Below are positions 51,016-61,700 of a stretch of 64,000 nucleotides of DNA, one piece after another. The translations under genes were made by a program, and so were the position numbers. Numbering within the stretch: the first letter of the stretch is position 1; each line of letters opens with the position of its first letter. The DNA is from an uncultured Draconibacterium sp. Lineage in GTDB: Bacteria; Bacteroidota; Bacteroidia; Bacteroidales; Prolixibacteraceae. The notes under the pieces were generated by a model. That model worked only from the letters and a program-made list of their open reading frames with translations, ran no database searches and was not told the origin of the DNA. The stretch lies in the NCBI GenBank assembly GCA_947492175.1, contig CANLMQ010000029.1, positions 1 to 64,000 on the forward strand, given 5' to 3'.

Positions 51016-52515
51016 ATGAAACTACCGCTAACTGACCTTATTGTATTTGTTATTATTACGCTGGGAAATGTAATATTTGGAGCCAGCTTTTTTATACGGA
51101 ACAAGACCTCCGATCAATTTACATCAGGCGGGGGAAAATTACCGGCCTGGGTTGTGGGAATGTCGATTTTTGCCACATTTGTAAGCAGCATCAGCTTTTT
51201 GGCACTACCCGGCAAAGCCTACTCCAGTAACTGGAATGCACTTGTATTTAGTTTTGCCATTCCCATTGCTGCCATTTTGGCCTCAAAATTCTTTGTTCCC
51301 TTATACCGAAACCTTGGCAGCATTTCGGCCTACAATTTCCTTGAAGTACGATTTGGAGGCTGGGCACGCACTTATGCATCGCTTTGTTATATTTTAACTC
51401 AGTTAATGCGTACAGGTGCCATCCTTTTGCTGCTCGCATTACCATTGAACGCGCTTTTTGGCTGGAATATTAAAACCATAATTATTATAACCGGAATTGC
51501 CGTTGTCGTTTATTCCATGATGGGAGGTATTCAGGCAGTTATCTGGACCGATGCCATACAAGGAATTATTCTGATTATTGGAGCACTGGTTTGCGCAGCA
51601 ATACTAACATTTAACATGCCGGAGGGTCCTTCGCAGGTTTTCGAAATCGCATCTTCGGATCAAAAATTCAGTTTGGGTAGTTTTGGAGCAAGTCTGGCTG
51701 ATTCAACATTTTGGGTGATTCTTATTTACGGATTGTTTATAAATCTTCAGAATTACGGAATCGATCAGAACTTTGTACAAAGATACATGACCACAAGCTC
51801 GGAGAAAAAAGCAAAATCTTCCGCACTTTTTGGAGCTTTATTGTATTTACCGGTATCGCTCGTATTTTTTTACATCGGAACCGCTTTGTATTCTTTTTAT
51901 ACAGCGCAACCCGATTTATTACCCGATGAATTAAAAGCTGCGGGAATGGGCGATAAAATATTTCCCCATTTTATTGTAAATGTTTTGCCAACAGGAATTA
52001 CAGGATTGCTTATTGCATCGATATTCGCAGCTGGAATGAGTACCGTTTCAACCAGTATTAACAGTACTGCAACTATTGTACTTTCTGATTACTATCAGCG
52101 ATATATAAACAAAAATGCAAGCGAAAAATCATCGATGAAAGTATTGTACATCTCATCTGTAATTTTTGGATTCCTTGGAATCTCCATTTCGCTTGCTCTT
52201 GTAGGCGTAGAAAGTATATTAGATGCTTGGTGGTCGCTTGCTTCCATTTTTAGTGGTGGAATGCTTGGCCTGTTTTTACTGGCATTTTTATCTAAAAAAG
52301 TACGAAATATTGATGCTGCTGTTGGTGTTGTTCTGGGTGTTGTGGTAATTGCCTGGATGAGCTTATCTCCTCTTTATTTTACGGAGGGGAATCTGATCGC
52401 TTTCAAAAGTCCGTTCCATACAAACCTAACCATCGTTTTTGGAACACTTGTTATTTTTCTTGTAGGTTTTATTAGCATGAAACTTTTTATAAAAAAAGAA
52501 ACACAATCCAATTAA
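51016..52515 (+). CDS. SSS-family sodium:solute symporter
   Basis: Inner-membrane symporter of 499 aa with about 13 spans. Marks are TSGGGKLPAWVVGMSIFATF, then SSISFLALPGKAYSSNWNAL, SAYNFLEVRFGGWARTYASL, and GLLIASIFAAGMSTVSTSIN. It belongs to the same superfamily as the symporter at 13394 but to a different branch. It starts 34 nt after the lyase, and the BNR gene follows 18 nt later, so the operon pairs uptake with cleavage. The substrate may be an acidic sugar. Confidence 0.92.
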   Translation: MKLPLTDLIVFVIITLGNVIFGASFFIRNKTSDQFTSGGGKLPAWVVGMSIFATFVSSISFLALPGKAYSSNWNALVFSFAIPIAAILASKFFVPLYRNLGSISAYNFLEVRFGGWARTYASLCYILTQLMRTGAILLLLALPLNALFGWNIKTIIIITGIAVVVYSMMGGIQAVIWTDAIQGIILIIGALVCAAILTFNMPEGPSQVFEIASSDQKFSLGSFGASLADSTFWVILIYGLFINLQNYGIDQNFVQRYMTTSSEKKAKSSALFGALLYLPVSLVFFYIGTALYSFYTAQPDLLPDELKAAGMGDKIFPHFIVNVLPTGITGLLIASIFAAGMSTVSTSINSTATIVLSDYYQRYINKNASEKSSMKVLYISSVIFGFLGISISLALVGVESILDAWWSLASIFSGGMLGLFLLAFLSKKVRNIDAAVGVVLGVVVIAWMSLSPLYFTEGNLIAFKSPFHTNLTIVFGTLVIFLVGFISMKLFIKKETQSN

Positions 52516-52533
52516 AAAACTTAAACGAGTATT

Positions 52534-53619
52534 ATGAAACTTTTACTTATAATCTTTACCATTTTCTTCTCAGTTACAGTTTTTGCTCAAAGTCCATTTA
52601 AAGGAACAAAGGCTATTGTAAAATCTGAATTTATTTATAATTCAGAAGACGTCTGGTTTCCCAGTTGCCATGCTTCTACTATTGAAGAAACCAGTGAAGG
52701 ACTTATTGCCTCCTGGTTTGGCGGAACGGCCGAGAAGAATCCTGATGTGGGAATCTGGGTAAGCCGTTTCGTAAACGGGAAATGGACACGCCCCGTAGAA
52801 GCCGCCAATGGAATTCAACATAAGGAATTGCGCTACCCCACCTGGAATCCTGTACTTTTTAATACCGGAAAAGAAATTCAACTTTATTACAAAGAAGGTC
52901 CCAATTGTTCCGATTGGTGGGGAGAACGAATCACCTCGGATGATAATGGAAAAACATGGTCGACTCCGGTTCGGTTACCCGAAGAAATATGGGGACCCAT
53001 AAAAAACAAACCGGTTTTGCTGTCAAATGGAGAATTACTGTGTCCTTCGAGCACAGAGCTTACGGGTTGGCAAGTCCACATGGAAATTACACCAGATATG
53101 GGCAAAACCTGGGAACGTACAAAATCGTTAAACGACGGCAAAAAAACAGGTGCAATTCAACCAACGATTTTTCTTCATAAAAACGGGAAACTGCAGGCAT
53201 TAAATCGCAGTAAAAACCAAATGATTTTGTCAACATGGTCGGAAGATAACGGCAGAATCTGGACCGACTTAGAACCTGTTGACCTACCAAATCCAAATTC
53301 AGGAATCGATGGAGTTACTTTAAAAGATGGAAGACATGTACTGATTTACAACCACATAAAACCATCAAAAACCTGGGGCGATCGTAACATATTAAATTTA
53401 GCCATTTCGAAAGATGGCATTACATGGGAAGCAGGCGTTCTGCTCGAATACGATCCGGATAAAGATTCGGAATACTCGTACCCGGCAGTAATACAAACAA
53501 AAGACGGCATGGTACACATTACTTATACCTGGAATCGTAAACTAATAAAACATGTAGTTATCGATCCTGATAAACTGAAATCCAAAGCCATAATAAATGG
53601 TAAATGGCCAACAATGTAA
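52534..53619 (+). CDS. BNR (sialidase-fold) exported protein
   Basis: Secreted protein of 361 aa with a standard signal peptide (cleaved near VFAQ). BNR/Asp-box repeats are visible: TSDDNGKTW, TPDMGKTW and SEDNGRIW, with the family motif LIASWFGGTAEKNPDVGIWV near the N terminus and MVHITYTWNR near the end. This branch is often annotated as sialidase, but related BNR proteins include lyases acting on rhamnose-glucuronate linkages, so the activity is open. It lies between the symporter and an FG-GAP protein. The decayed gene tail at 34018-34122 is related to this protein. Confidence 0.85.
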   Translation: MKLLLIIFTIFFSVTVFAQSPFKGTKAIVKSEFIYNSEDVWFPSCHASTIEETSEGLIASWFGGTAEKNPDVGIWVSRFVNGKWTRPVEAANGIQHKELRYPTWNPVLFNTGKEIQLYYKEGPNCSDWWGERITSDDNGKTWSTPVRLPEEIWGPIKNKPVLLSNGELLCPSSTELTGWQVHMEITPDMGKTWERTKSLNDGKKTGAIQPTIFLHKNGKLQALNRSKNQMILSTWSEDNGRIWTDLEPVDLPNPNSGIDGVTLKDGRHVLIYNHIKPSKTWGDRNILNLAISKDGITWEAGVLLEYDPDKDSEYSYPAVIQTKDGMVHITYTWNRKLIKHVVIDPDKLKSKAIINGKWPTM

Positions 53620-53650
53620 TTTGTCAATTTAATAATTAACCTAAACGACC

Positions 53651-55609
53651 ATGATATCCATTAGAAACTTCTCATCGTTCTTATTGCTTCTGACATTCTT
53701 CGTTAGTACAGCTCAGGAAACAGAATCAAATAAACTAATTCGGATCAGGTACAATAATCCTTCGATATCCTCAGATTTAGGTGTAGGGCTTTGGGCCTGC
53801 CCTTATCCAGTTGATATTGACAATGACGGAGATTTAGATCTGTTAGTAAATTGTACGGACAAACCGTTTAATGGAATATGGCTCTTTGAAAATACCTCGG
53901 GCAATAGCAATTCGGTTTTAAAACCTCCAGTTAAAATGGCTGAAAGCAAAAGGCACCTTCAAGTTTCATATGTTAATGGCAAATATATTGCCATGACTCC
54001 CGGAATAGTTTATCGCAATTTCAGGAAATCTCTTTTTGCTGAACCTGACACCTTGTTCCATAAAGACTACTATAGTCATCTTTTAAAAAAAGAACGCTTT
54101 AACCTTTGGAAAACGACAGATTACGATGGAGATGGTGATTTGGATTTTGTGTTTGCCCTTGACGACTGGAGCGAGTACGGTTGGGACAATGCCTACAACG
54201 AAAAAGGAGAATGGACAAACGGCCCTTTACACGCACGAATTTATCTGATTGAACAAACCTCGCCCGGAAAATATGCTTCTCCCAAAACCATTCAGGCCGA
54301 CGGAACCGACATTGATAACTTTGGAATAACCGGACTGTGTTTCAAAGATTTTGACTATGACGGCGACCTCGATATTATCATCGGCGAATTTGTCGATCGT
54401 CTGTCGTGGATTGAAAATATTGGCAGCCGAACCCGGCCTGTTTATGCAAAAAGTAAATTTATACAGGTAAACGGAAAAATACTTCATCTGGATTTGGAGA
54501 TGATTTCACCAACTGCCATCGATTGGGATGGCGATAAACTCGTAGATCTGATTGTCGGAATTGAAGATGGCCGTGTTGTTTTTATGAAGAATACCGGTAA
54601 GAAAAATGAAAACGGGCCTGTTTTTGAGAAGCCGCGCTACCTGCAACAGGAATCGCAATTTCTAAAATTCGGCGCGCTGGTTACTCCTTACAGTATTGAC
54701 TGGGACAATGACGGTGACGAAGATTTAATTTGCGGCAACACTGCAGGACACATTGGTTATATCGAAAATCTGGGCAATAACAAAGAAACCAGTTGGGCAA
54801 ACCCCATCTACCTTCAGGCTGATGGAGAAACCATTATGATTCAGGCAGGCGAAAATGGGTCGATACAGGGAACTGCTGAACGAAAGTGGGGCTACACTAC
54901 TTTGTCGGTAGTTGACTGGAACGGAAACGGCCTTCCTGATATTCTCTGCAATTCAATATGGGGAAAAGTGGAATGGTATGAAAATATTGGCACAAAAACC
55001 AAACCTCGTTTGGCAGCTTCTAAACCTATAGAAGTTCAATGGAAGGGTAACAATCCCAAACCCGCATGGAACTGGTGGAGCCCCGAAGGAAAGAACCTCG
55101 TAACCCAGTGGCGAACCATTCCCCTAGGGTACGATTGGAACAAAGACGGATTAATGGATTTAATGATGCTCGACCACGAAGGTTATTTATGTTTCTGGGA
55201 ACGGTATAAAGAAAATAACATTCTTAAGCTTAAACCCGGTAAACGCATTTTTACAGCCGAAGAAAACAGTGAATTTTCCAACCAGTTTTCAAACGACAAA
55301 AATGGACATTTACGTTTAAACACAAAAGAAGCCGGTGGCTCGGGCCGACGAAAATTTTGTATTGTAGACTGGGATCGTGATGGACTTCCTGATATTTTGG
55401 TGAATAGTTTGAATATTACTTTTCTGAAAAATAAAGGGATCAGAAATGGGCTTACTGTACTCGAAAACATGGGCCCCTTAACAAATGATAAGCTGGCCGG
55501 ACATTCTACCTCCCCAACTGTTGTTGACTGGGATAAAAACGGAACTCCCGACTTATTGATAGGTGCAGAAGACGGCCATTTCTATTTTCTGAAAAACAAC
55601 AACGAATAA
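53651..55609 (+). CDS. FG-GAP/VCBS repeat exported protein
   Basis: Secreted beta-propeller of 652 aa with signal peptide (VSTAQE). At least nine calcium-binding FG-GAP-type loops are visible, for example DIDNDGDLDLLVN, DYDGDGDLDFVF, DFDYDGDLDIII, DWDNDGDEDLIC, DWNKDGLMDLMM and DWDKNGTPDLLI. The family has binding and sometimes enzymatic roles (for example polysaccharide-binding or lyase-like proteins in carbohydrate loci). No catalytic motif was identified. It is co-directional with the BNR gene 31 nt upstream and the deacetylase 53 nt downstream. Confidence 0.85.
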   Translation: MISIRNFSSFLLLLTFFVSTAQETESNKLIRIRYNNPSISSDLGVGLWACPYPVDIDNDGDLDLLVNCTDKPFNGIWLFENTSGNSNSVLKPPVKMAESKRHLQVSYVNGKYIAMTPGIVYRNFRKSLFAEPDTLFHKDYYSHLLKKERFNLWKTTDYDGDGDLDFVFALDDWSEYGWDNAYNEKGEWTNGPLHARIYLIEQTSPGKYASPKTIQADGTDIDNFGITGLCFKDFDYDGDLDIIIGEFVDRLSWIENIGSRTRPVYAKSKFIQVNGKILHLDLEMISPTAIDWDGDKLVDLIVGIEDGRVVFMKNTGKKNENGPVFEKPRYLQQESQFLKFGALVTPYSIDWDNDGDEDLICGNTAGHIGYIENLGNNKETSWANPIYLQADGETIMIQAGENGSIQGTAERKWGYTTLSVVDWNGNGLPDILCNSIWGKVEWYENIGTKTKPRLAASKPIEVQWKGNNPKPAWNWWSPEGKNLVTQWRTIPLGYDWNKDGLMDLMMLDHEGYLCFWERYKENNILKLKPGKRIFTAEENSEFSNQFSNDKNGHLRLNTKEAGGSGRRKFCIVDWDRDGLPDILVNSLNITFLKNKGIRNGLTVLENMGPLTNDKLAGHSTSPTVVDWDKNGTPDLLIGAEDGHFYFLKNNNE

Positions 55610-55662
55610 GTTAAACACCTCGGGTTAAATCGAATACTTTTAATAACTAAAACTTTATTAAG

Positions 55663-56655
55663 ATGAAACTTCAACAAATATTTACAAACAAAAAAACAGC
55701 GCATTTCTGCTATGTTGCATTGCTTGTGTTCGCTATTTTTTGGGGAGGACAAATAATAGCCCAGGATAAAATTACCAATGCAGAAAAATTAGGTTTCCCC
55801 GCAGGGAAAAAGGTACTGCTGTTGCATTGCGACGATGCAGGCATGTGTGAAGAAGCAAATATAGCAGTTCAAGCCTATTCTCTGAAAGATCATATTCAAT
55901 CGGCAGCTGTTATGATGCCTTGTCCGAATGCAGAAGAAATGGTGGAATGGGCCAAAAAACATCCAAAAGCCGATATCGGAGTTCACCTGACTTTAACCAG
56001 TGAATGGAAAAAATACCGTTGGGCTCCACTTACAAAAGCCAGCAAAGTACCCGGTCTAATCGATCCCCAAGGTAAAATGTGGCACGAAGTACCTGATGTT
56101 GTTATGCACGCTTCAGCAAAAGAGGTGGAAACAGAAGTCCGTGCTCAAATAGATAAAATGATAAAAATGGGTTATACTCCTTCGCATATCGATACACATA
56201 TGGGAACCTTATACGGATCGGCAGAATATGTAAAAGTATTTTTAAAAATTGCGAGTGAATACAGAATTCCCGCGAATGCAATTGATCTCTCGGATCCTGA
56301 TGTGGTAGAGTTTTACCAAAAGGCCGGTTATCCGATAAACGACGAAGTAATTGGATTACTAGCCAACTATAAACTACCCAAACTCGACAATTTTGGCAGT
56401 GTACCCAAAGGAAAAAGTTATAAAGAAAAACGACAGAACTTTTTCAATCTGGTAAACGCACTAAAACCAGGTCTAACTGAAATCATTTTTCATCCATCCA
56501 TCGAAACTGATAACCTAAAAAGTATTACAGGCTCGTGGCAACAACGCGTATGGGAAGCAGAAATGTTTTCCGATCCGGTGGTTATTAACTTCTTTAAAGA
56601 GAACGATATTATATTAACCAACTGGACAGAGATAATGAAGCGATTTGACAATTAA
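55663..56655 (+). CDS. ChbG/YdjC-family carbohydrate deacetylase
   Basis: Exported protein of 330 aa of the YdjC/ChbG family, with a long signal peptide ending near IIAQ. Metal and active-site motifs are LLHCDDAGM (about 49-57), DIGVHLTLTSEW and HIDTHMGTLYG, with a late His in EIIFHPSIETD. ChbG removes the acetyl group from chito-oligosaccharides; other members have other substrates. Being exported, this one likely acts on an acetylated glycan in the periplasm or outside. It belongs to the operon started by the lyase gene. Confidence 0.88.
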   Translation: MKLQQIFTNKKTAHFCYVALLVFAIFWGGQIIAQDKITNAEKLGFPAGKKVLLLHCDDAGMCEEANIAVQAYSLKDHIQSAAVMMPCPNAEEMVEWAKKHPKADIGVHLTLTSEWKKYRWAPLTKASKVPGLIDPQGKMWHEVPDVVMHASAKEVETEVRAQIDKMIKMGYTPSHIDTHMGTLYGSAEYVKVFLKIASEYRIPANAIDLSDPDVVEFYQKAGYPINDEVIGLLANYKLPKLDNFGSVPKGKSYKEKRQNFFNLVNALKPGLTEIIFHPSIETDNLKSITGSWQQRVWEAEMFSDPVVINFFKENDIILTNWTEIMKRFDN

Positions 56656-56833
56656 TATCAATTAACAATTTAAGAAGAACAATTTTACAGATGATACTAA
56701 CCAATAGATTGAAGAGTTCTTCTGAAGACATTATTCGTAAACCATAATTCAATATCGAAGATTTATACAAACCAAAGAAACTTCATTAAAGTTGCAGGCT
56801 TTAATCAATTCACTGAAATTAAAAAACATACAA

Positions 56834-57691
56834 ATGCTTAAGAATAATTTCAAATTATCTATTTTACTGGCTATCCTGTTTCTTGCGGCATGCCGGACCA
56901 AGCAACCTATTGATAAAATACTTGACAGGTTTCATGATACAAATTCCGATTATGTAATGGTTGCAGCTCACCGTGCCGGTCACAATGACTACGTAGAAAA
57001 CTCATTACCTGCCATTCAGCATGCCATCGATTTGGGTGTTGATATTATCGAACTGGATGTAAAAGTTACAAAAGACAGTATAGTTGTATTAAACCACGAC
57101 CGTACCATCGACCGCACCACAACCGGGAAAGGCGATCCGGAACAATATACCTGGATTGAACTTCAACAATTCAAACTAAAAATGCCGGATGGTACAATTA
57201 CAGAAGAGCGTTTGGCTACATTTGAAGAAGCATTGGTTCTTGTTAAAGGAAAAGCCATGATCGACATTGACATAAAAACCAGTAACCTAAAACCTGTAGT
57301 TGATGCAATAAAAAGAACAGGCACCGAAACCCAGGTTTTCTTTTTTGATAACGATTATGATGCTCTTAAAGAAGTTCTGACAATGCTACCGGAAGCTTTG
57401 TTAATGCCACGTGCTTACTCGTTGGCCATGGCTGATTCAGCAATTACTGTCTTTTCTCCCGAAGTTGTACACATCGACAGTAAATTTTACTCCCCCGAAG
57501 TAGTCAACCTGATAAAGAAGAATAACGCAAGAGTATGGATTAACTCATTAGGAAAAACTGATGCTGCCATCCGTAACGGAGAAACAGAATCGGCCATAAA
57601 CTCCCTGCTTTTACATGGAGCAAATATCATTCAAACTGATGAACCGGAAATTATTATCCCCTATCTTGAAACGATTGGTTTGCGCAATTAA
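56834..57691 (+). CDS. Glycerophosphodiester phosphodiesterase-family lipoprotein
   Basis: GDPD-family TIM-barrel protein of 285 aa from the ATG giving MLKNNFKLS, which yields a clean lipobox (LAAC). An upstream in-frame ATG at 56792 would add 14 residues. The catalytic pattern is intact: AAHRAG, ENSLPAIQHAIDLGVDIIELDV, and VVLNHDRTIDRTT. The C-terminal IIQTDEPEIII fits the family. Family members cleave glycerophosphodiesters. It ends only 5 nt from the convergent DUF1080 gene. Its link to the sugar operon upstream is by position only, with a 178-nt gap that holds no clear feature. Confidence 0.9.
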   Translation: MLKNNFKLSILLAILFLAACRTKQPIDKILDRFHDTNSDYVMVAAHRAGHNDYVENSLPAIQHAIDLGVDIIELDVKVTKDSIVVLNHDRTIDRTTTGKGDPEQYTWIELQQFKLKMPDGTITEERLATFEEALVLVKGKAMIDIDIKTSNLKPVVDAIKRTGTETQVFFFDNDYDALKEVLTMLPEALLMPRAYSLAMADSAITVFSPEVVHIDSKFYSPEVVNLIKKNNARVWINSLGKTDAAIRNGETESAINSLLLHGANIIQTDEPEIIIPYLETIGLRN

Positions 57692-57696
57692 TTAAT

Positions 57697-58458
57697 CTAT
57701 AGTCTTTTTATTTTAATATTCCTGTACCACGAATCATCGGAATGGTTGGTTATAACAATATGCCCTTTACGTCGTTTTTCAAAATCGGGATATTTTGCGT
57801 ATTTACTCTGCTGAAATAGGGAATCAAACTCAGCAGTACCAAATTCAAATTCAACTACTTTTATTCCATTTAACCAGTGTTCTCCGTGATTTCCGTTTAA
57901 TACAATTTTACTGCGATTAAATTCACCAACCGGATTTACCAGTACATTTTCAGCAGGGTACATTTCATACAACGATGCCAAAAATTGCGTTGGTTTAATT
58001 TCCCCCTTGTACATTTCGTCGTCTAATATCTGATATTCAAAACCAAGTGCCGAATACTTCCCACCATATGTTGTTGAAATTTCTTCCGAAACATTATACT
58101 TTATTCCACTATTTCCGGCTTTTTTTATCTTCCATTCAAACGTGAGTTCGAAATTGTCAAAAGTTTCAATGGTCATTAAATCACCGCCTTCAACAGGTTC
58201 TCCATTGGCTTGTAAAGGCACTTCATTCGAGTTTACCTTACGAATCATTCCGTTTTCAACCTTCCAGTGGTCACTTTGCACACTGTCTCTGCCAAGGCCT
58301 CGCCAGCCTTCGAAAGTTTTTCCATCAAAAAGCAATTCCCATCCTTCAGCAATTTCTTTTTGAGTGAGACTGTTTATTTGATTTTCTTTTCCCGAATTGC
58401 ATCCCCCAAAAAGCAGAAACGATACAATAAATGTTGTAAGCAGTAAAGTACTTTTCAT
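57697..58458 (-). CDS. DUF1080 lipoprotein, second copy
   Basis: Lipoprotein of 253 aa (signal ending FGGC, Cys20) with the DUF1080/3-keto-disaccharide hydrolase-type fold: GWELLFDGKTFEGWRG, then EGGDLMTIETFDNFELTFEW, NSGIKYNV, HWLNGIKVVEFEFG, and GHIVITNHSDDSWYRNIKI at the end. It is much diverged from the copy at 1675-2379, so it is not a recent duplication. It stands alone on the minus strand, divergent from the histidine kinase, and no Gfo/Idh gene adjoins it here. Confidence 0.9.
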   Translation of the reverse strand: MKSTLLLTTFIVSFLLFGGCNSGKENQINSLTQKEIAEGWELLFDGKTFEGWRGLGRDSVQSDHWKVENGMIRKVNSNEVPLQANGEPVEGGDLMTIETFDNFELTFEWKIKKAGNSGIKYNVSEEISTTYGGKYSALGFEYQILDDEMYKGEIKPTQFLASLYEMYPAENVLVNPVGEFNRSKIVLNGNHGEHWLNGIKVVEFEFGTAEFDSLFQQSKYAKYPDFEKRRKGHIVITNHSDDSWYRNIKIKRL

Positions 58459-58732
58459 AAGATTTTAAGTTAGGTTCAGTTAGTATTTTTTACATGTATT
58501 CGTTTCGATCTAACTATAAACGACTACGTTTTTATGCTAACAATTTACAATAAAAAAACTAACCTGAAAAACAGGTACTATTAAATAATAAAATAGCCCA
58601 ACAAAGCATCTTTCCTGAATTAATGATCGTGCGGAAGTTTATGATTAATCCAAAATTATTTTAGTTATGCATAAAAAAACATTTGCCTAAAAAACTAAAT
58701 TTCAGTAGTTTGCTAACTTATTACAAAAACCA

Positions 58733-61700
58733 ATGTCAAAACTTGTAACCATATTGTTCCTTAGTTTTGTTTTACTTGGCAATGCATACGCCCAATCATA
58801 CAATTTTACAAATTATTCGATTAATGACGGACTTTCGCAAAGTGTGGTAAATTGTATTTTCCAGGATTCAAGAGGTTTTATTTGGCTAGGCACCCAAAGT
58901 GGTTTAAACCGCTTTAATGGTGAAACTTTTGATATTTTTAGTTACAACCCACAAGATTCCTTTTCAATTTCAAACAACTGGATTTATTCGATAAGTGAAG
59001 ATACCGATGGTAATTTATGGATTGGGACCAGGGGCGGCTTAAATAAATACCTGGTTAGACAGAATAAATTTGAACAAATAAATTACCAGACCGAATTTAC
59101 ACACGATGTTACTTCGTTTTGTTACGATAATATTTGTTTGAAAAATGGGAAAATATTGATCAACACCCCTCCTGTTTTGTCTCTTTTTGATCTGGAAAGC
59201 CAAACCTTTACTCACTTTCAAAGTAAGCTGGCATACGACGGAGCTGTAAAAGATGTAAAGCTTCCAATTATTGAAGACAGAAACGGGAAAATATGGATAG
59301 GATCGACAAAAGGATTAACCGGTTTTTCGTTTGAAACCAAACAGTTCACGTATAATACTTTTAGAAACAAAAGTGGCGAACTCACTACAGATGTTAACAT
59401 TACAGCGCTGTACGCCGATAAAACAGGGACACTCTGGGTTGGAACTACATTGGGATTATACCAAAAAAATACTGATTCGGATTACTTTGATGAAGTAGAG
59501 TGTAACCCGAAGAATGCTAAAAACAACACTTTTGAAAATACTTGTATAAGAAGTATTCTGGAAGATAAAAACAATAACATGGTTATTGCAACCGAAGGAC
59601 GCGGCCTTTTTGTTATCTCCCGCAGTGCAACCCAACCGCCAATTATTCAGAATTACACTTCAGAGAACAGTACACTTGGACATAACATCGTACAGTCGTT
59701 ACTAATCGACCAAACTGAAAACCTGTGGATTGGAACCCTACAGGGAATTAGTAAAACCGATTTAAAAAGAAAAAAATTCGCACTTTACCGCAACAGCAAC
59801 TCCCCAAATTCAACCGATCTGCTTGGCAATGTAATAGCGTCGTTATACAAGAATGATGATGGTACTTTATGGGTCGGAAACTGGGGACAAGGCCTCAATC
59901 TTGTGAACCGTAAAACCAACAAAGTGGAACATTTTTCAACCCGGGAAACCGGGAATCATCATATTCCGAACGATTTTGTACACGTAATATTTAAAGATGC
60001 AACAAAACATATCTGGCTGGGCACCCGCGACGGAATTCTAATTTACGATAAGCCCAAAAATAAATTTGTTCCATGGACAATCTATTTCAACAAACCGGAG
60101 TTCCCGACATTCTACAATACAAGAATTTATTCTATCATTCAGGATAAGGCCTTAAATTACTGGATTGCAACACAAAATGGTTTATATAAAATAAACCTGC
60201 ACGAATCAACAGTTGAAGTATTTCAGACTGAACAAGATACAAACCATCGGTTAAGTGCAAACCTGGTTTATTGTTTGCTCGAAGACTCGGAAGGACTGAT
60301 TTGGATAGGAACAGTTAACGGACTGCAGGTGTACAATCCTGTTACAAAAGAAATTCAATATTTCTCAAAAGAAAAAAATGCCATGAGCGATAACTTCATA
60401 GTATCGCTTTGCGAAGACAACAAAGACAGAATTTGGATTGGAACAGCTACCTACGTAAATGTTTATAACAAAAACGATTCAACATTTACTTACTATTCTC
60501 AGGCACATGGCATTCCCAACAACCGTATTTTCGAGATTGCCAGAGATAAAAATAATGACATTTGGCTGGCAACAGGAAGAGGATTATGCAAATACAATGA
60601 ACACCTAAATACATTTCATACATTCACCCTCGAAGACGGATTACAAAGCCTCGAATTCAATTTACGGGCAGCATGCGTATGTCCCGATGGCGAAATATTA
60701 ATCGGGGGCATGAATGGTTTTAATTCGTTCCATCCCGATTCTATTTTTCATAATCCATATGTTCCGAAACTGGTATTTACAGCTTTCAGCAAAACCGAAA
60801 AAACGGAGAAGGAATACATAAATATTGCTGATAAAGAGGAGATTGTTTTAAACCACAAAGTTTTTTCTTTTACGATTGAATTTGCCGCTCTGGAATATAC
60901 AAATCCGCAAAAAAACCAGTATGCCTGCAAAATGGAAGGAATTTCGGATGAATGGGTTAATATCAAAAACCGACGATTTGTTCCCTTTTCCGGACTTCAG
61001 CCCGGGGAATATCATTTCTGGGTAAAAGGCTCTAATAACGACGGCATCTGGAACAACGATCCAATCGGTATTAAAATAACAATTCTTCCTCCGTGGTGGA
61101 GAAGTACTTATGCTTACTCTTCATATATCCTCTTAATTATTATTGTAATTTTTGCTTTGGTAAAAATGCGGGTAAGGAAATTAAAACACGATAAAAAACT
61201 ACTCGAAAAAAAGGTTTTGGAGCGCACTATTCAAATTGAACACCAAAACCGTGAGCTTGAAAAACTAAATCTAACCAAAGACAAACTGTTCTCAATTATC
61301 GGGCACGACCTTGGTAACCAGTTTAATATTATTGTGGGTTTTTCCGATTTGCTACTATCCGATTTCAGAAAGCTCGATGCAGCTAAAGTTGAGTACCACT
61401 TGCGTAATATTTACCGATCGTCGAGCCAGGCAAACGACCTGCTCGAAAACTTACTGACCTGGTCCCGAATGCAAACAAAATCCATTCAGTACAATCCTGA
61501 AGTGTTTAATGTAAATGAAAAAATTAACGAGCTAATCCTGTTTCATACAGAAGCCCTGAGTAAAAAGAAAATCACTTTGAAATTTGAGAATAAAGAGGAA
61601 ATAATGGTGTATGCCGATGTAAATATGTTTTCAACCGTAGTACGAAATTTGATAGCAAATGCCATAAAGTTTACACACGAAAACGGACATATTTACATAC

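Noticed and set aside
12051..57691. A complete sialic-acid (nan) catabolic pathway from the epimerase, ROK kinase, NAL-family lyase, symporters and BNR proteins
   Set aside because: The pieces lie in different operons with different regulators, the epimerase looks more like a cellobiose/mannobiose type, the BNR proteins lack a visible FRIP motif, and no NagA/NagB genes are present.
58562..58576. Small hairpin ACCTG-AAAAA-CAGGT upstream of the histidine kinase
   Set aside because: Only a 5-bp stem with no T-run or conserved context; too weak to call a regulatory element.
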